Of a DNA stretch of 64,000 nt, positions 25,631 to 34,356 are shown one piece after another. Source of the DNA: Winogradskyella jejuensis. GTDB lineage: Bacteria; Bacteroidota; Bacteroidia; Flavobacteriales; Flavobacteriaceae. Both the position numbers and the translations under genes were made by a program. Numbering within the stretch: position 1 is the first letter of the stretch; every line of letters starts with the position of its first letter. The DNA lies in assembly GCF_900129745.1 (NCBI RefSeq), contig NZ_FQWS01000001.1, positions 1,054,001 to 1,118,000 on the forward strand. The letters run 5' to 3'. The notes under the pieces were generated by a model. It did not search any database and was not told the origin of the DNA. It saw only the letters and a list, made by a program, of their open reading frames with translations.

Positions 25631-27502
25631 TTATCGCCCTAAATAAACTAATAATACAGAAATATCTGCTGGAGAAACACCGCTTATTCTTGAAGCCTGT
25701 GAAACTGTAACGGGTTGTATTTCGTTTAATTTTCCGCGCGCTTCTAAACTCATAGATTGTAATTTAGAATAGTCAAAATTAGCCGGAATTTTTACATTTT
25801 CTAAACGCTGAAGTTTGTCTGCGTTGTTCTTTTCCTTCTCTATATAGCCCGCATATTTTACTTGAATTTCTGCTTGTTCAAGTACTTCCGTATCTAGCTG
25901 TTTATCCAAAACATAACTCTCAACAGATGCTACTTTTCGCATATCATCAATAGTAATATTTGGACGCGCAAACAGCTTAAACATCTTATCCTGTTGCTTA
26001 ACCTGTGAAGAATTTTTGGACTCTAAAACAGGATTAATCTCATCGGGCTTTACGCTTGTGGTTCTGAAAAACTCTACGAAAGCATCAGCCTTAGATTGTT
26101 TTTCTTCCATACGGCGAAGACGTTTTTCAGATGCTAATCCTAGTTTATACCCCTTTGGCGTTAATCTAAAATCTGCATTATCCTGACGTAACAGAGTTCT
26201 GTATTCAGCACGAGACGTAAACATTCGGTATGGCTCTTCTGTCCCTTTGGTAATTAAATCATCAATTAAAACACCGATATAAGCTTCATCTCTTCTGAGT
26301 GTAAAAGGGTCTTTTCCCTGAACCTTTAAACTAGCATTAATACCAGCCATCAAACCTTGAGATGCAGCTTCTTCGTAACCTGTTGTTCCGTTAATTTGAC
26401 CTGCAAAAAACAAGCCATCAACCAACTTAGTTTCTAGCGTATGCTTTAATTGTGTTGGTGGGAAATAATCATATTCAATGGCATACCCTGGTCTGAAAAA
26501 TTTCACATTTTCGAAACCTACAACAGAACGAAGCGCTTTGAATTGAACATCTTCTGGTAACGACGTGGAAAAACCATTCACGTAAACTTCTACTGTATTC
26601 CAACCTTCTGGCTCCACAAATAATTGATGTCTATTTTTATCTGCAAAGCGGTTTATCTTATCTTCTATTGAAGGGCAATATCTTGGCCCAACACTTTTAA
26701 TACGTCCATTAAACATTGGAGAGCGGTCGAAGCCTTCTCGCAACAAATCATGTACTTCTTCACTAGTGTGTGTCATATAACAAGAACGCTGGTTCGTTAA
26801 TGGCTTAGTGGTATCCAAATAAGAAAACTTATCTGGATTTTCATCGCCTGGCTGCTCAATCATTTTAGAATAATCTAAAGAACGACCGTCAACTCGTGGA
26901 GGTGTTCCTGTTTTCATTCGACCTGAATTAAAGCCAAATTCTATGAGCTGTTCTGTAATTCCAGTAGCTGCCCTTTCGCCTGCTCTTCCTCCACCAAAAT
27001 TCTTTTCACCAATATGTATAAGCCCATTCAAAAAAGTACCGTTGGTTAACACAACAGTTTTTGCTCTAACTTCAATCCCAAGCGATGTAGTTACCCCTTC
27101 AACTTTACCATTCTTTACAATAAGGCCAGAAACCATTTCTTGGTAGAAATCTAAGTTTGGAGTGTTCTCTAAAAGTAATCTCCAATCTTCTGCAAAACGC
27201 ATTCGGTCACTCTGCACACGTGGACTCCACATCGCAGGGCCTTTTGACTTATTAAGCATTTTAAACTGAATAGCTGAAGTATCTGAAACAATACCACTGT
27301 ATCCTCCAAGTGCATCAATCTCCCTGACAATTTGCCCTTTAGCAATTCCGCCCATAGCAGGGTTACAAGACATCTGCGCTATATTTTGCAAATTCATAGT
27401 AATGAGGAGTGTTTTGCTACCCATGTTAGCGGCAGCGGCAGCAGCTTCACTACCTGCGTGCCCTGCACCAACTACTATTACATCATAAATATCATTAAAC
27501 AT
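25631..27502 (-). CDS. mnmG: tRNA uridine 5-carboxymethylaminomethyl modification enzyme MnmG
   Basis: MnmG (GidA) works with MnmE to install the cmnm5 group at U34 of certain tRNAs, using FAD and NADH. The 623-residue protein begins with the FAD-binding DVIVVGAGHAGSEAA (G12-x-G14-x2-G17). It has the MnmG-family segments CNPAMGGIAKGQIVREIDAL, GRMKTGTPPRVD and FFAGQINGTTGYEEAASQGL, and a helical C-terminal domain. The length is standard. It is bracketed by two identical parS-like palindromes. In many bacteria this gene lies near the replication origin. Confidence 0.97.
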   Translation of the reverse strand: MFNDIYDVIVVGAGHAGSEAAAAAANMGSKTLLITMNLQNIAQMSCNPAMGGIAKGQIVREIDALGGYSGIVSDTSAIQFKMLNKSKGPAMWSPRVQSDRMRFAEDWRLLLENTPNLDFYQEMVSGLIVKNGKVEGVTTSLGIEVRAKTVVLTNGTFLNGLIHIGEKNFGGGRAGERAATGITEQLIEFGFNSGRMKTGTPPRVDGRSLDYSKMIEQPGDENPDKFSYLDTTKPLTNQRSCYMTHTSEEVHDLLREGFDRSPMFNGRIKSVGPRYCPSIEDKINRFADKNRHQLFVEPEGWNTVEVYVNGFSTSLPEDVQFKALRSVVGFENVKFFRPGYAIEYDYFPPTQLKHTLETKLVDGLFFAGQINGTTGYEEAASQGLMAGINASLKVQGKDPFTLRRDEAYIGVLIDDLITKGTEEPYRMFTSRAEYRTLLRQDNADFRLTPKGYKLGLASEKRLRRMEEKQSKADAFVEFFRTTSVKPDEINPVLESKNSSQVKQQDKMFKLFARPNITIDDMRKVASVESYVLDKQLDTEVLEQAEIQVKYAGYIEKEKNNADKLQRLENVKIPANFDYSKLQSMSLEARGKLNEIQPVTVSQASRISGVSPADISVLLVYLGR

Positions 27503-27517
27503 AACTGATATGCTTAT

Positions 27518-27533
27518 TGTTCCACGTGGAACA
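27518..27533. other. parS-like ParB-binding palindrome, copy 2
   Basis: The same TGTTCCACGTGGAACA as at 25608-25623 occurs here, 15 bp upstream of the mnmG start. Exact identity of both 16-mers in non-coding sequence on both sides of one gene is unlikely by chance. It would lie in the mnmG leader if the -7 element at 27561-27568 is used. Confidence 0.65.
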
Positions 27534-27560
27534 TTGTTGTTGATTAATTTTTAGAGTTTG

Positions 27561-27568
27561 CAAATATA
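27561..27568 (-). promoter_or_regulatory. Candidate -7 promoter element for mnmG
   Basis: The minus strand reads TATATTTG, matching TAnnTTTG. Transcription would start near 27554 and give a leader of about 50 nt containing the parS-like palindrome. No good -33 TTG is seen at the expected distance. Confidence 0.45.
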
Positions 27569-27585
27569 CGCTGAAAATGTGGATA

Positions 27586-27996
27586 TTAAACGTATTTAGC
27601 TAGGTAGTAATCTTCTTTTGACCTCATGAGCTCTTGGTCTTTGTCCGTTTTGTCTTTATAGCCACAATAATGTAAAACACCATGAGCCATAACTCTAGTC
27701 AATTCATTTTTAAAACTGACATTAAAATCTGAAGCATTATCTCTGACTCTATCTATTGAAATGTAAATATCTCCGTGTAATTCTTTTCCTACAGAATAGT
27801 CAAAGCTAATAATATCTGTAAGTGTATCATGGCTAAGAAAATCGACATTGATTTTATGTAAATAATCGTCAGAGCAAAAGATGTAATTTATCTCTCCTTG
27901 GCGACAATTTTCTTCTTCGATTAAACCAGAAATCCACTCGCGTTTTTGGTCTTCGTCTTGAAGTTTAAAATCAATTTCGTAGTTAAAGCTAATCAT
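27586..27996 (-). CDS. ybeY: Endoribonuclease YbeY (rRNA maturation factor)
   Basis: YbeY is a zinc-dependent RNase involved in 16S rRNA 3'-end maturation and ribosome quality control. The 136-residue protein has the central DIISFDYS and GDIYISIDRV segments and the metal motif HGVLHYCGY. H105 and H109 are in place, but the third position of the usual H-x3-H-x5-H pattern is D115 (GYKDKT), not histidine. The first codons overlap the last 8 bp of the DUF4175 gene, so the two are translationally coupled. Confidence 0.92.
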   Translation of the reverse strand: MISFNYEIDFKLQDEDQKREWISGLIEEENCRQGEINYIFCSDDYLHKINVDFLSHDTLTDIISFDYSVGKELHGDIYISIDRVRDNASDFNVSFKNELTRVMAHGVLHYCGYKDKTDKDQELMRSKEDYYLAKYV

Positions 27997-30900
27997 TCTT
28001 ATTCTTAAAATAATCCTGCAATTTCTTTTTGAATTGCGAGCGCAAAGGTAAGGCTTGTCTATTTAAAATTTCTGTAGTGTTGAAATATTGTTTCGCTGTA
28101 GGGATTTGACTTTTAGCATTAAAATTGTGTTCTTTTCTATTAGTTTTAGACTCGCGCTTTTCGTCTTCGCCTTGCGTAAATGTCGCATTCTCTAATTTCA
28201 GTAATTGATGTTGCAAATCCATCATTTTTTGAAGCGTTTGATTGGTGAATCCTTTATTGATTAAATCTAATTCTACTTCTTCCATTTGCTTAATTAAATC
28301 ACCTGCATTGCCTTGACTTCCTTCTTTTCCAATTTTGTCCTGAAGGGCTTGACGCAACTTTTGCTGCTGCTGATAAATTTTATATAATTCGCCATTAAAT
28401 TCTTCACTACCACCATCTCCATAACCGTCATTTTTTCCATCTTCTCCAGGCTTTCCATCTTTTCCTTCACCTTCTTTACCATTTTCGCCTTGCTTGCCTT
28501 TTCCATCTTTACCGTTATTCCCTTCTTTTCCTTCTCCACTTTCTCCGCCAGATTCTTGTCCTGATTGACCGCCCTCCCCTTCTTTTCCTTGTTCGCCTTC
28601 CTTTTCACCCTCTTCTCCTTTTTTACCTTCTTCACCGAGCTTTTTCATGGCTTCTTCCATTTTTTTATTTAGCTCCTCTTGGCTCATAATAATATCTGGA
28701 AGTTGCATCTCTCCTTCTCCACCTTGTCCTGGCGTCCTATTCATCTGCATTTCCATGTTATCTAAAATATTACTTAACATGTCTGCTAAAGTATTAGCCG
28801 CTGTAATTGTGTACTGTTGAGAGGAAACGCCTTGGTAAATTCTGTTTTCTGTAAGCTGACTTAAGCTTTTATCTATATTGAAATAAACATCTGTAATCTG
28901 AGAATTAATTTTTTCTGAGATTTTTGGATTACGTAAAGACAGAGCAAAAAGGCTGTCGTCTACATGTTCAAAATGTTCTTTTAGTGTACTCTGTTTTATA
29001 ATAAACTTACCGTATTGATTATGGTTGACATTAATCTCGTTAAAGCGGTCCATCAAGCTTTCTTGGTCAAAAGAAAACAGCACCAAATTATCTAAGATTT
29101 GACGTAGCATTTCTGCATCTTCCTCCATTTGTTGGCCACCACCGCCACCGCTCATCATGTTTTGTTTCATGAGTTCGCTAAGTTGCTTCATTTTTTTTGC
29201 AGCAGCTTTTTGCTTGTTTTTAGCCTTCTGCATCTGCAGAGGCGTCATTGGTTTTTGCTCTTGCTGTTCGCCGTCTTGCTTCTCGCCTTCTTGTTGCTCA
29301 ATGTTTTTTTCTTCGCCATCTTGTTTCTCACCTTCTTTCTTTTCTTGGCTATCTAAATTCTCTTTTGCTTCTTTTTGGTCTTGCTTTATACTCTCCTCCG
29401 TTGGCTCATCACGTTCAATATCCATTGGTTTTTTAAGCTTTCGGTTTTCGCTTTTTAACTCGTCAATGGCTTTTTGGATATCTTCAAATTCTTTATTAAG
29501 CTTTTCTTGAGCTTCCTTTGTGTTTTCTTTTTGGTTCTTCTCTGAAAGTTCTTCTTGCTCTTTTGATAAATCCTCAAGCTGCTTCTGAATCTTCTCTTGC
29601 TTTTTTGTTACATAAAAACGTTTGGTCAACTCTAAGAGTTGTTGCATACTACGCTTTTTGTTCTTGTTCTGCTTAGCTAATTCTTCAAGTTTTTGGCTGA
29701 ACTCTTCCTTATTAATCTTCTCGGTCATTTTCTCTAACTCTTCGAGAAGCTTTTCGTCCTTTTTTAATTGTTCTTCGTTTTCTTTAAGACGTTCTTTTAG
29801 TTCTTCTTTAAACTCATCTTTCTCACCATCTTCTTTATCTTTCTGAAACTCTTCTAAATTTTCTTGCAGCTTTTTGTTGAAATTCTTCATCAACTGCTCT
29901 TGTTGTTTCTGTCGTTTTAGAAAGTTTTCAAATTTCTTTTTATCGTTAAAATTTAAGGCTTCTTTCTCCTTCTGAGTCTTAGCTAATTCTTCAAGCTTCT
30001 TGTCTTGCTCTTTAAGCTTTTCAAATGTTTTGCTGATACTCTTTATAGTCTCGTTCTGCTCGTTTAATTGCTTAGATTCTTCTTCCTCGGCTGTACGCTT
30101 TCTATAGCTAAATACAGTGCTTTTTACACTTTTAAAATTGTGAATAGCATCATTATCAAACACCTCAAAATAAAGCTCATAAGCAACGCCTTCTTTAATG
30201 TTTAACTGGTCTGGAAACGCACTTACAAATTCTGAAAAGTTTGATTTAGAAATCGTAATAGGCAGTACCTCTTTTTCGTTCTCACTTTCTGAAGGATAAT
30301 ACACCAAATTGAGTTTTTGCAATCCGTAATCGTCACTAGCTTGACCATAGAAGTAAAGACTTTGTTGGTCTAATGAATCTTTCTCAACCTTTATATCCAA
30401 TTCAGGATAAGTGTCTTTAATTACATTAATGGAAAAGGCTAAACTCTCGTAATTCTTTAAGTTTTCATTACTCGTGTTAATGCTGTAGTTGTAGTTTTTA
30501 TAAAGGCGTTTTGTAGCTGTAAAAATATCTTTATTCTCAATCTCAAAGTTTAGAGTGTCACTGCTGTAAATAGCAACTTCAGAGGTTGTTTTTGTGTTGA
30601 CTTTCCAAGATACTTTTGTGCCCTCTGGGATAGTTGTGCTCCCAGTGCTTTTTAGAATCTCGTCTCTTTTTTTTGTATGACTTGGGTAATCTAAAACCAT
30701 GTCGAAACCAATAAGTGTTGGCACATTAACAACACTTAGTTCGTAAGCTTTAGACACCACATCGTTTGCCGATAAGGAAAACTGGATATTGCTTTTTGGT
30801 TGACTAAAGCGATATTGAAATTCACCAGGAACATTCTGTTGTAAAAAATAAGTTTGTCCGTTATAATCTATCTGAACTTGGTCTGGAATAACGTCACCCA

Positions 30901-31555
30901 CCGTTTTAACAATGAGTGTGAAGTCTTTGTTTTCTATAGCCTGAAGCTCATCGTTAACTACAAAAAATTGAAAAGGCGCTGGCGGCTCGTACGCGGTTTG
31001 GTAGTTTACTACGCGCTCATAACTATCACTAAACCAATTGATTTTACCTGTAATAAGTGATAATAAAAGTATAATCACTGGAATAGCGGCATATTTGAGA
31101 TACTTTAAACTTGTCTTAAAATTTACTGCTGTTTGAAAAGGAATGGGTTTTAACTCTGCGGACTTTTGTTCTATACTTGCTAATAATAAGTCAGACTGAT
31201 GCTGATTTTGATTAAGCTGAAGTACGTTGAGCAATTTATCATCGACCTCAGGAAAATGATTCCCGATTAATTTTGAAGCTGTTTCGTAATCAATCCCTTT
31301 TCTTAAGTTAAAAAGTTTGGCTAAAGGAATAACTATAAACTTTGTAAAAAGCCCTACTTCTACAGCTATAAATACCCAAAACAAGATAGTTCTTGCGGTG
31401 GGGTTGAGCCATAAAAAGTATTCGATAAGCAAGGTTATCATAAAATAAAGTACACCTATTGCAAAAAATAGGATAGCACCTTTCAGCAATTCATTGGTAT
31501 AAAATTTCTTTATAAACTGCTCTAATTTATCTTGTATCGTTTGGAAATTGCTCAT
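27989..31555 (-). CDS. DUF4175-family large membrane protein with coiled coil and Gly/Glu/Lys-rich region
   Basis: This 1188-residue protein has three transmembrane helices near residues 23-48, 55-82 and 152-172, then a beta-rich extracytoplasmic region to about residue 480. A very long charged coiled coil runs from about 488 to 800, followed by a Met-rich helical segment. A low-complexity stretch of Gly, Glu, Lys and Asp runs from about 978 to 1052, and a final helical part ends in a basic tail. The order matches what I remember of DUF4175 proteins of Bacteroidota, whose function is not known. The low-complexity DNA produces several long antisense frames, which are shadows. It is first of a pair with ybeY. 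Confidence 0.8.
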   Translation of the reverse strand: MSNFQTIQDKLEQFIKKFYTNELLKGAILFFAIGVLYFMITLLIEYFLWLNPTARTILFWVFIAVEVGLFTKFIVIPLAKLFNLRKGIDYETASKLIGNHFPEVDDKLLNVLQLNQNQHQSDLLLASIEQKSAELKPIPFQTAVNFKTSLKYLKYAAIPVIILLLSLITGKINWFSDSYERVVNYQTAYEPPAPFQFFVVNDELQAIENKDFTLIVKTVGDVIPDQVQIDYNGQTYFLQQNVPGEFQYRFSQPKSNIQFSLSANDVVSKAYELSVVNVPTLIGFDMVLDYPSHTKKRDEILKSTGSTTIPEGTKVSWKVNTKTTSEVAIYSSDTLNFEIENKDIFTATKRLYKNYNYSINTSNENLKNYESLAFSINVIKDTYPELDIKVEKDSLDQQSLYFYGQASDDYGLQKLNLVYYPSESENEKEVLPITISKSNFSEFVSAFPDQLNIKEGVAYELYFEVFDNDAIHNFKSVKSTVFSYRKRTAEEEESKQLNEQNETIKSISKTFEKLKEQDKKLEELAKTQKEKEALNFNDKKKFENFLKRQKQQEQLMKNFNKKLQENLEEFQKDKEDGEKDEFKEELKERLKENEEQLKKDEKLLEELEKMTEKINKEEFSQKLEELAKQNKNKKRSMQQLLELTKRFYVTKKQEKIQKQLEDLSKEQEELSEKNQKENTKEAQEKLNKEFEDIQKAIDELKSENRKLKKPMDIERDEPTEESIKQDQKEAKENLDSQEKKEGEKQDGEEKNIEQQEGEKQDGEQQEQKPMTPLQMQKAKNKQKAAAKKMKQLSELMKQNMMSGGGGGQQMEEDAEMLRQILDNLVLFSFDQESLMDRFNEINVNHNQYGKFIIKQSTLKEHFEHVDDSLFALSLRNPKISEKINSQITDVYFNIDKSLSQLTENRIYQGVSSQQYTITAANTLADMLSNILDNMEMQMNRTPGQGGEGEMQLPDIIMSQEELNKKMEEAMKKLGEEGKKGEEGEKEGEQGKEGEGGQSGQESGGESGEGKEGNNGKDGKGKQGENGKEGEGKDGKPGEDGKNDGYGDGGSEEFNGELYKIYQQQQKLRQALQDKIGKEGSQGNAGDLIKQMEEVELDLINKGFTNQTLQKMMDLQHQLLKLENATFTQGEDEKRESKTNRKEHNFNAKSQIPTAKQYFNTTEILNRQALPLRSQFKKKLQDYFKNKND

Positions 31556-31607
31556 CTTTACTCGAATAACTCACTAAACTACAATTTTATTTTTAGTGTT
31601 GATTTCC

Positions 31608-31615
31608 TAAATTTG
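31608..31615 (+). promoter_or_regulatory. Candidate -7 promoter element upstream of alkB
   Basis: TAAATTTG matches TAnnTTTG and would give a leader of about 70 nt. The -33 region has no TTG at the right distance, so this is a weak call. Confidence 0.3.
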
Positions 31616-31692
31616 ATAAGTTTCTGTTAATTTAGGCTGTTTTAGTGTTAAATTGACTTCAAACAAGCCTTATATAAAAAAATACGTTTTAA

Positions 31693-32736
31693 ATGAAAGA
31701 CCTCAAATATCTCGCTGCATTTTCAATTCCTACAGTTGCTTTTTTAGGACTATACTTTCAAGGCTATTGGGTATGGGCAACGCCCGTATTTGCTTTTGTA
31801 TGTATCCCTGTTTTAGAGCTTATTTTCCCAGTTGATACAGAAAATTTATCTAAAGAAGCTGTAGATAGTCAACTCAAGAAACGTCTGTTCGACTGGTTGC
31901 TATACCTCAATCTTCCAATAGTTTTTGGATTAGTGATTTTTGGTTTGTTTACGGTTTTAAATTCAACGTTAGAAACCTATGAATTTGTAGGTCTTATTTT
32001 TTCTGTCGGGATTGTATTAGGTGTTAACGGTATCAATGTTGGGCATGAGCTTGGTCATAGACAATCTACCAGCGAGCGTTTCATTGGGAAAGCTTTACTA
32101 TTACCTTCTTTTTATATGCATTTTTACATTGAGCACAACTATGGGCATCATTTACATGCAGCTACACCAGAAGACCCAGCTACAGCAAGATATAACCAAA
32201 GTGTATATTCGTTTTGGTTAACCTCAACTGTGCGTCAATACTTTAGTGCTTGGCGTATTCAGAAGAAATTATTAGAAAATAACAATCAACCCTTTTTCTC
32301 AGTTAAAAACGACATGCTTTGGTATACTATTTTTCAATTAAGTTATTTATTAGTAGTCTTCTTTTTGTTTTCTATGACTGGGTTAGTTTTTGCTCTAGCT
32401 TCAGGTGTTGTTGGTTTTGTTTTGCTTGAAACCGTTAATTATATTGAACATTATGGTTTACTAAGATTAAAAACAAAATCGGGACGATATGAGCGCGTAA
32501 GAGAAATGCACTCATGGAATTCTAATCACGTGATTGGACGTATTGTACTGTATGAATTAACTCGCCATAGTGATCACCACTACAAGTCTTCAAAGAAATA
32601 TCAGATTTTAGACTGTCATGATGAGAGCCCACAAATGCCCTACGGCTATCCAACATCAATGGTGTTAGCTATGTTTCCGCCGCTTTGGTTTAAGGTAATG
32701 AATAAGCGTGTGCCTAGAGAAATGGTTTTAAACTAA
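31693..32736 (+). CDS. alkB: Alkane 1-monooxygenase (AlkB-type membrane hydroxylase)
   Basis: The 347-residue protein has several membrane segments and the histidine boxes of the membrane-bound di-iron hydroxylases: HELGH at 118-122, HNYGHH at 148-153 and RHSDHH at 291-296. NYIEHYGL at 249-256 is the additional AlkB signature, with H253. AlkB adds oxygen to the terminal carbon of medium-chain alkanes, using electrons from rubredoxin. No rubredoxin or reductase gene is in the window. The box spacing argues for AlkB over fatty acid desaturases. It stands alone upstream of gltX with no operon partner. Confidence 0.9.
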   Translation: MKDLKYLAAFSIPTVAFLGLYFQGYWVWATPVFAFVCIPVLELIFPVDTENLSKEAVDSQLKKRLFDWLLYLNLPIVFGLVIFGLFTVLNSTLETYEFVGLIFSVGIVLGVNGINVGHELGHRQSTSERFIGKALLLPSFYMHFYIEHNYGHHLHAATPEDPATARYNQSVYSFWLTSTVRQYFSAWRIQKKLLENNNQPFFSVKNDMLWYTIFQLSYLLVVFFLFSMTGLVFALASGVVGFVLLETVNYIEHYGLLRLKTKSGRYERVREMHSWNSNHVIGRIVLYELTRHSDHHYKSSKKYQILDCHDESPQMPYGYPTSMVLAMFPPLWFKVMNKRVPREMVLN

Positions 32737-32790
32737 TCAAAACTTCCTTCTTCGAGCTTCAAACTTCTTAGCTTTAATTTTATCTTTGCA

Positions 32791-32819
32791 CGAGATTCTG
32801 AAACAAGTTCAGGATGACA
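32791..32819 (+). repeat. Dispersed short repeat (CTGAAACAAGTTCAGGATGACA form)
   Basis: The segment 32798-32819 contains CTGAAACAAGTTCAG, an imperfect short inverted repeat, followed by GATGACA. It belongs by form to the small dispersed elements found in this window that end in a TGACA tail. It sits between alkB and gltX, overlapping the gltX leader. Confidence 0.45.
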
Positions 32820-32838
32820 AAATATTTATTATTTCGTT

Positions 32839-34356
32839 ATGTCTAAAAACGTTCGTGTGCGCTTTGCGCCTAGTCCAACTGGTCCTTTACATATTGGTGG
32901 TGTAAGAACCGCGCTTTTCAATTATTTATTTGCTAAAAAGCATGGTGGAGATTTTGTGCTTCGTATTGAAGATACAGATCAAAACCGTTATGTTGAGGGC
33001 GCTGAGGATTATATCGTTGAGGCTCTAAATTGGTGTGGTATTCCATTTGATGAAGGTCCTGGAAAGAATGAGAAGTGTGGTCCTTACAGACAAAGCAAAC
33101 GTAAGCATTTGTACAAACAATATGCCGACCAACTTGTTGCAAACGGGAACGCTTATTACGCCTTTGATACGTCTGAAGCTTTAGATTCAGAGCGAAAGAA
33201 CCACGAAGCCGAAGGTAAAACCTTTATCTACAATTGGCATAATCGTGAAAAAGGACGTTTGATAAACTCTTTAGTTTTAACTGCTGAAGAAACACAAGCT
33301 AAAATTGATGCTGGGGAAAATTATGTGATTCGTTTTAAGTCACCTCAAGACGAAACGCTTCATCTCAAAGATATTATCCGTGGAGATATCTCCATTGATA
33401 CTAATACTTTAGACGATAAAATTTTGTTTAAAAGTGACGGCATGCCAACGTATCACCTAGCAAATATCGTGGATGACCATTTAATGGAAATTACACACGT
33501 AATTCGTGGTGAAGAGTGGTTGCCAAGTTTAGCATTACACCAATTATTATATAATGCTTTTGGTTGGAACACTCCAGAATTTGCGCATTTACCTTTGATT
33601 TTGAAACCAACAGGAAAAGGGAAATTAAGCAAGCGTGATGGTGATAAATTAGGTTTTCCTGTGTTTCCATTAGCTTGGACAGACCCAAAGACAAACGAAA
33701 TGGCTAGAGGTTATAAAGAAGATGGCTACTTTCCAGAAGCTGTTGTTAATTTCTTAGCCTTTTTAGGTTGGAATCCAGGAACTGAGCAAGAATTATTCAG
33801 CTTAGAAAATTTAATTTCAGAATTCGATTTAGTTAGGGTAAATAAAGCTGGTGCACGTTTTGACCCAGATAAAACCAAGTGGTTTAATCACCAATACATG
33901 CAACAGCAACTCGATTTAGAATTAGCTGAGAATTTTAAAACACAACGTCCTGAATTAGCAGACATTGATATCAACTACATCGCCTTAGTGGTTGGTTTAA
34001 TTAAAGAACGTGCCACATTTGTAAGTGAGTTTTGGGATTTAAGCCACTTCTTCTTCTCTGCTCCAACGGCATATGATGAAAAAGCGTCGAAAAAAGCCAT
34101 TAAAGAAGACACGGTAGAAATCATGCAAAAGGTAATTGAAATTGTTACCGCAACGAGAGAATTTACAGTACAGAATCTTCAGTCTAAACTCAAAGGTTGG
34201 ATAACTGATAACGAAATAGGTTTCGGGAAGGTAATGATGCCTTTGCGTTTAGCTTTAGTTGGTGCGCTTCAAGGGCCTGATGTGTTTGAGATAATGTTTA
34301 TGATTGGTAAAAACGAAACCGTAAAGCGTATTGAGGCTTTGATTAAAACGGTTTAG
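32839..34356 (+). CDS. gltX: Glutamyl-tRNA synthetase
   Basis: GltX charges tRNA-Glu with glutamate. The 505-residue class I synthetase has the HIGH-type motif in PSPTGPLHIGG at 11-21 and the KMSKS-type KLSKRDGDKLG in the second half. RIEDTDQNRYVEGAE and a C-terminal anticodon-binding helical domain are also present. No second copy is in the window. GlnRS is encoded 2.4 kb downstream on the other strand, so Gln-tRNA can be made directly. The stop overlaps the end of a convergent gene by 4 bp, and I see no terminator between them. Confidence 0.97.
   Translation: MSKNVRVRFAPSPTGPLHIGGVRTALFNYLFAKKHGGDFVLRIEDTDQNRYVEGAEDYIVEALNWCGIPFDEGPGKNEKCGPYRQSKRKHLYKQYADQLVANGNAYYAFDTSEALDSERKNHEAEGKTFIYNWHNREKGRLINSLVLTAEETQAKIDAGENYVIRFKSPQDETLHLKDIIRGDISIDTNTLDDKILFKSDGMPTYHLANIVDDHLMEITHVIRGEEWLPSLALHQLLYNAFGWNTPEFAHLPLILKPTGKGKLSKRDGDKLGFPVFPLAWTDPKTNEMARGYKEDGYFPEAVVNFLAFLGWNPGTEQELFSLENLISEFDLVRVNKAGARFDPDKTKWFNHQYMQQQLDLELAENFKTQRPELADIDINYIALVVGLIKERATFVSEFWDLSHFFFSAPTAYDEKASKKAIKEDTVEIMQKVIEIVTATREFTVQNLQSKLKGWITDNEIGFGKVMMPLRLALVGALQGPDVFEIMFMIGKNETVKRIEALIKTV

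Noticed and set aside
28294..28635. Second minus-strand frame within the low-complexity DUF4175 region
   Set aside because: The Lys/Glu repeat reads open in more than one frame. Only the 1188-residue frame is continuous and has conserved parts outside the repeat.
28400..28640. Repetitive segment of DUF4175 as a CRISPR or tandem repeat array
   Set aside because: The units are degenerate codon runs inside a coding sequence, with no constant-length direct repeats and spacers.
29129..29846. Several long plus-strand frames opposite the DUF4175 gene
   Set aside because: They are the antisense of Glu/Lys/Gln-rich codons, which read as Leu/Phe/Ser runs in reverse. There is no independent coding signal.
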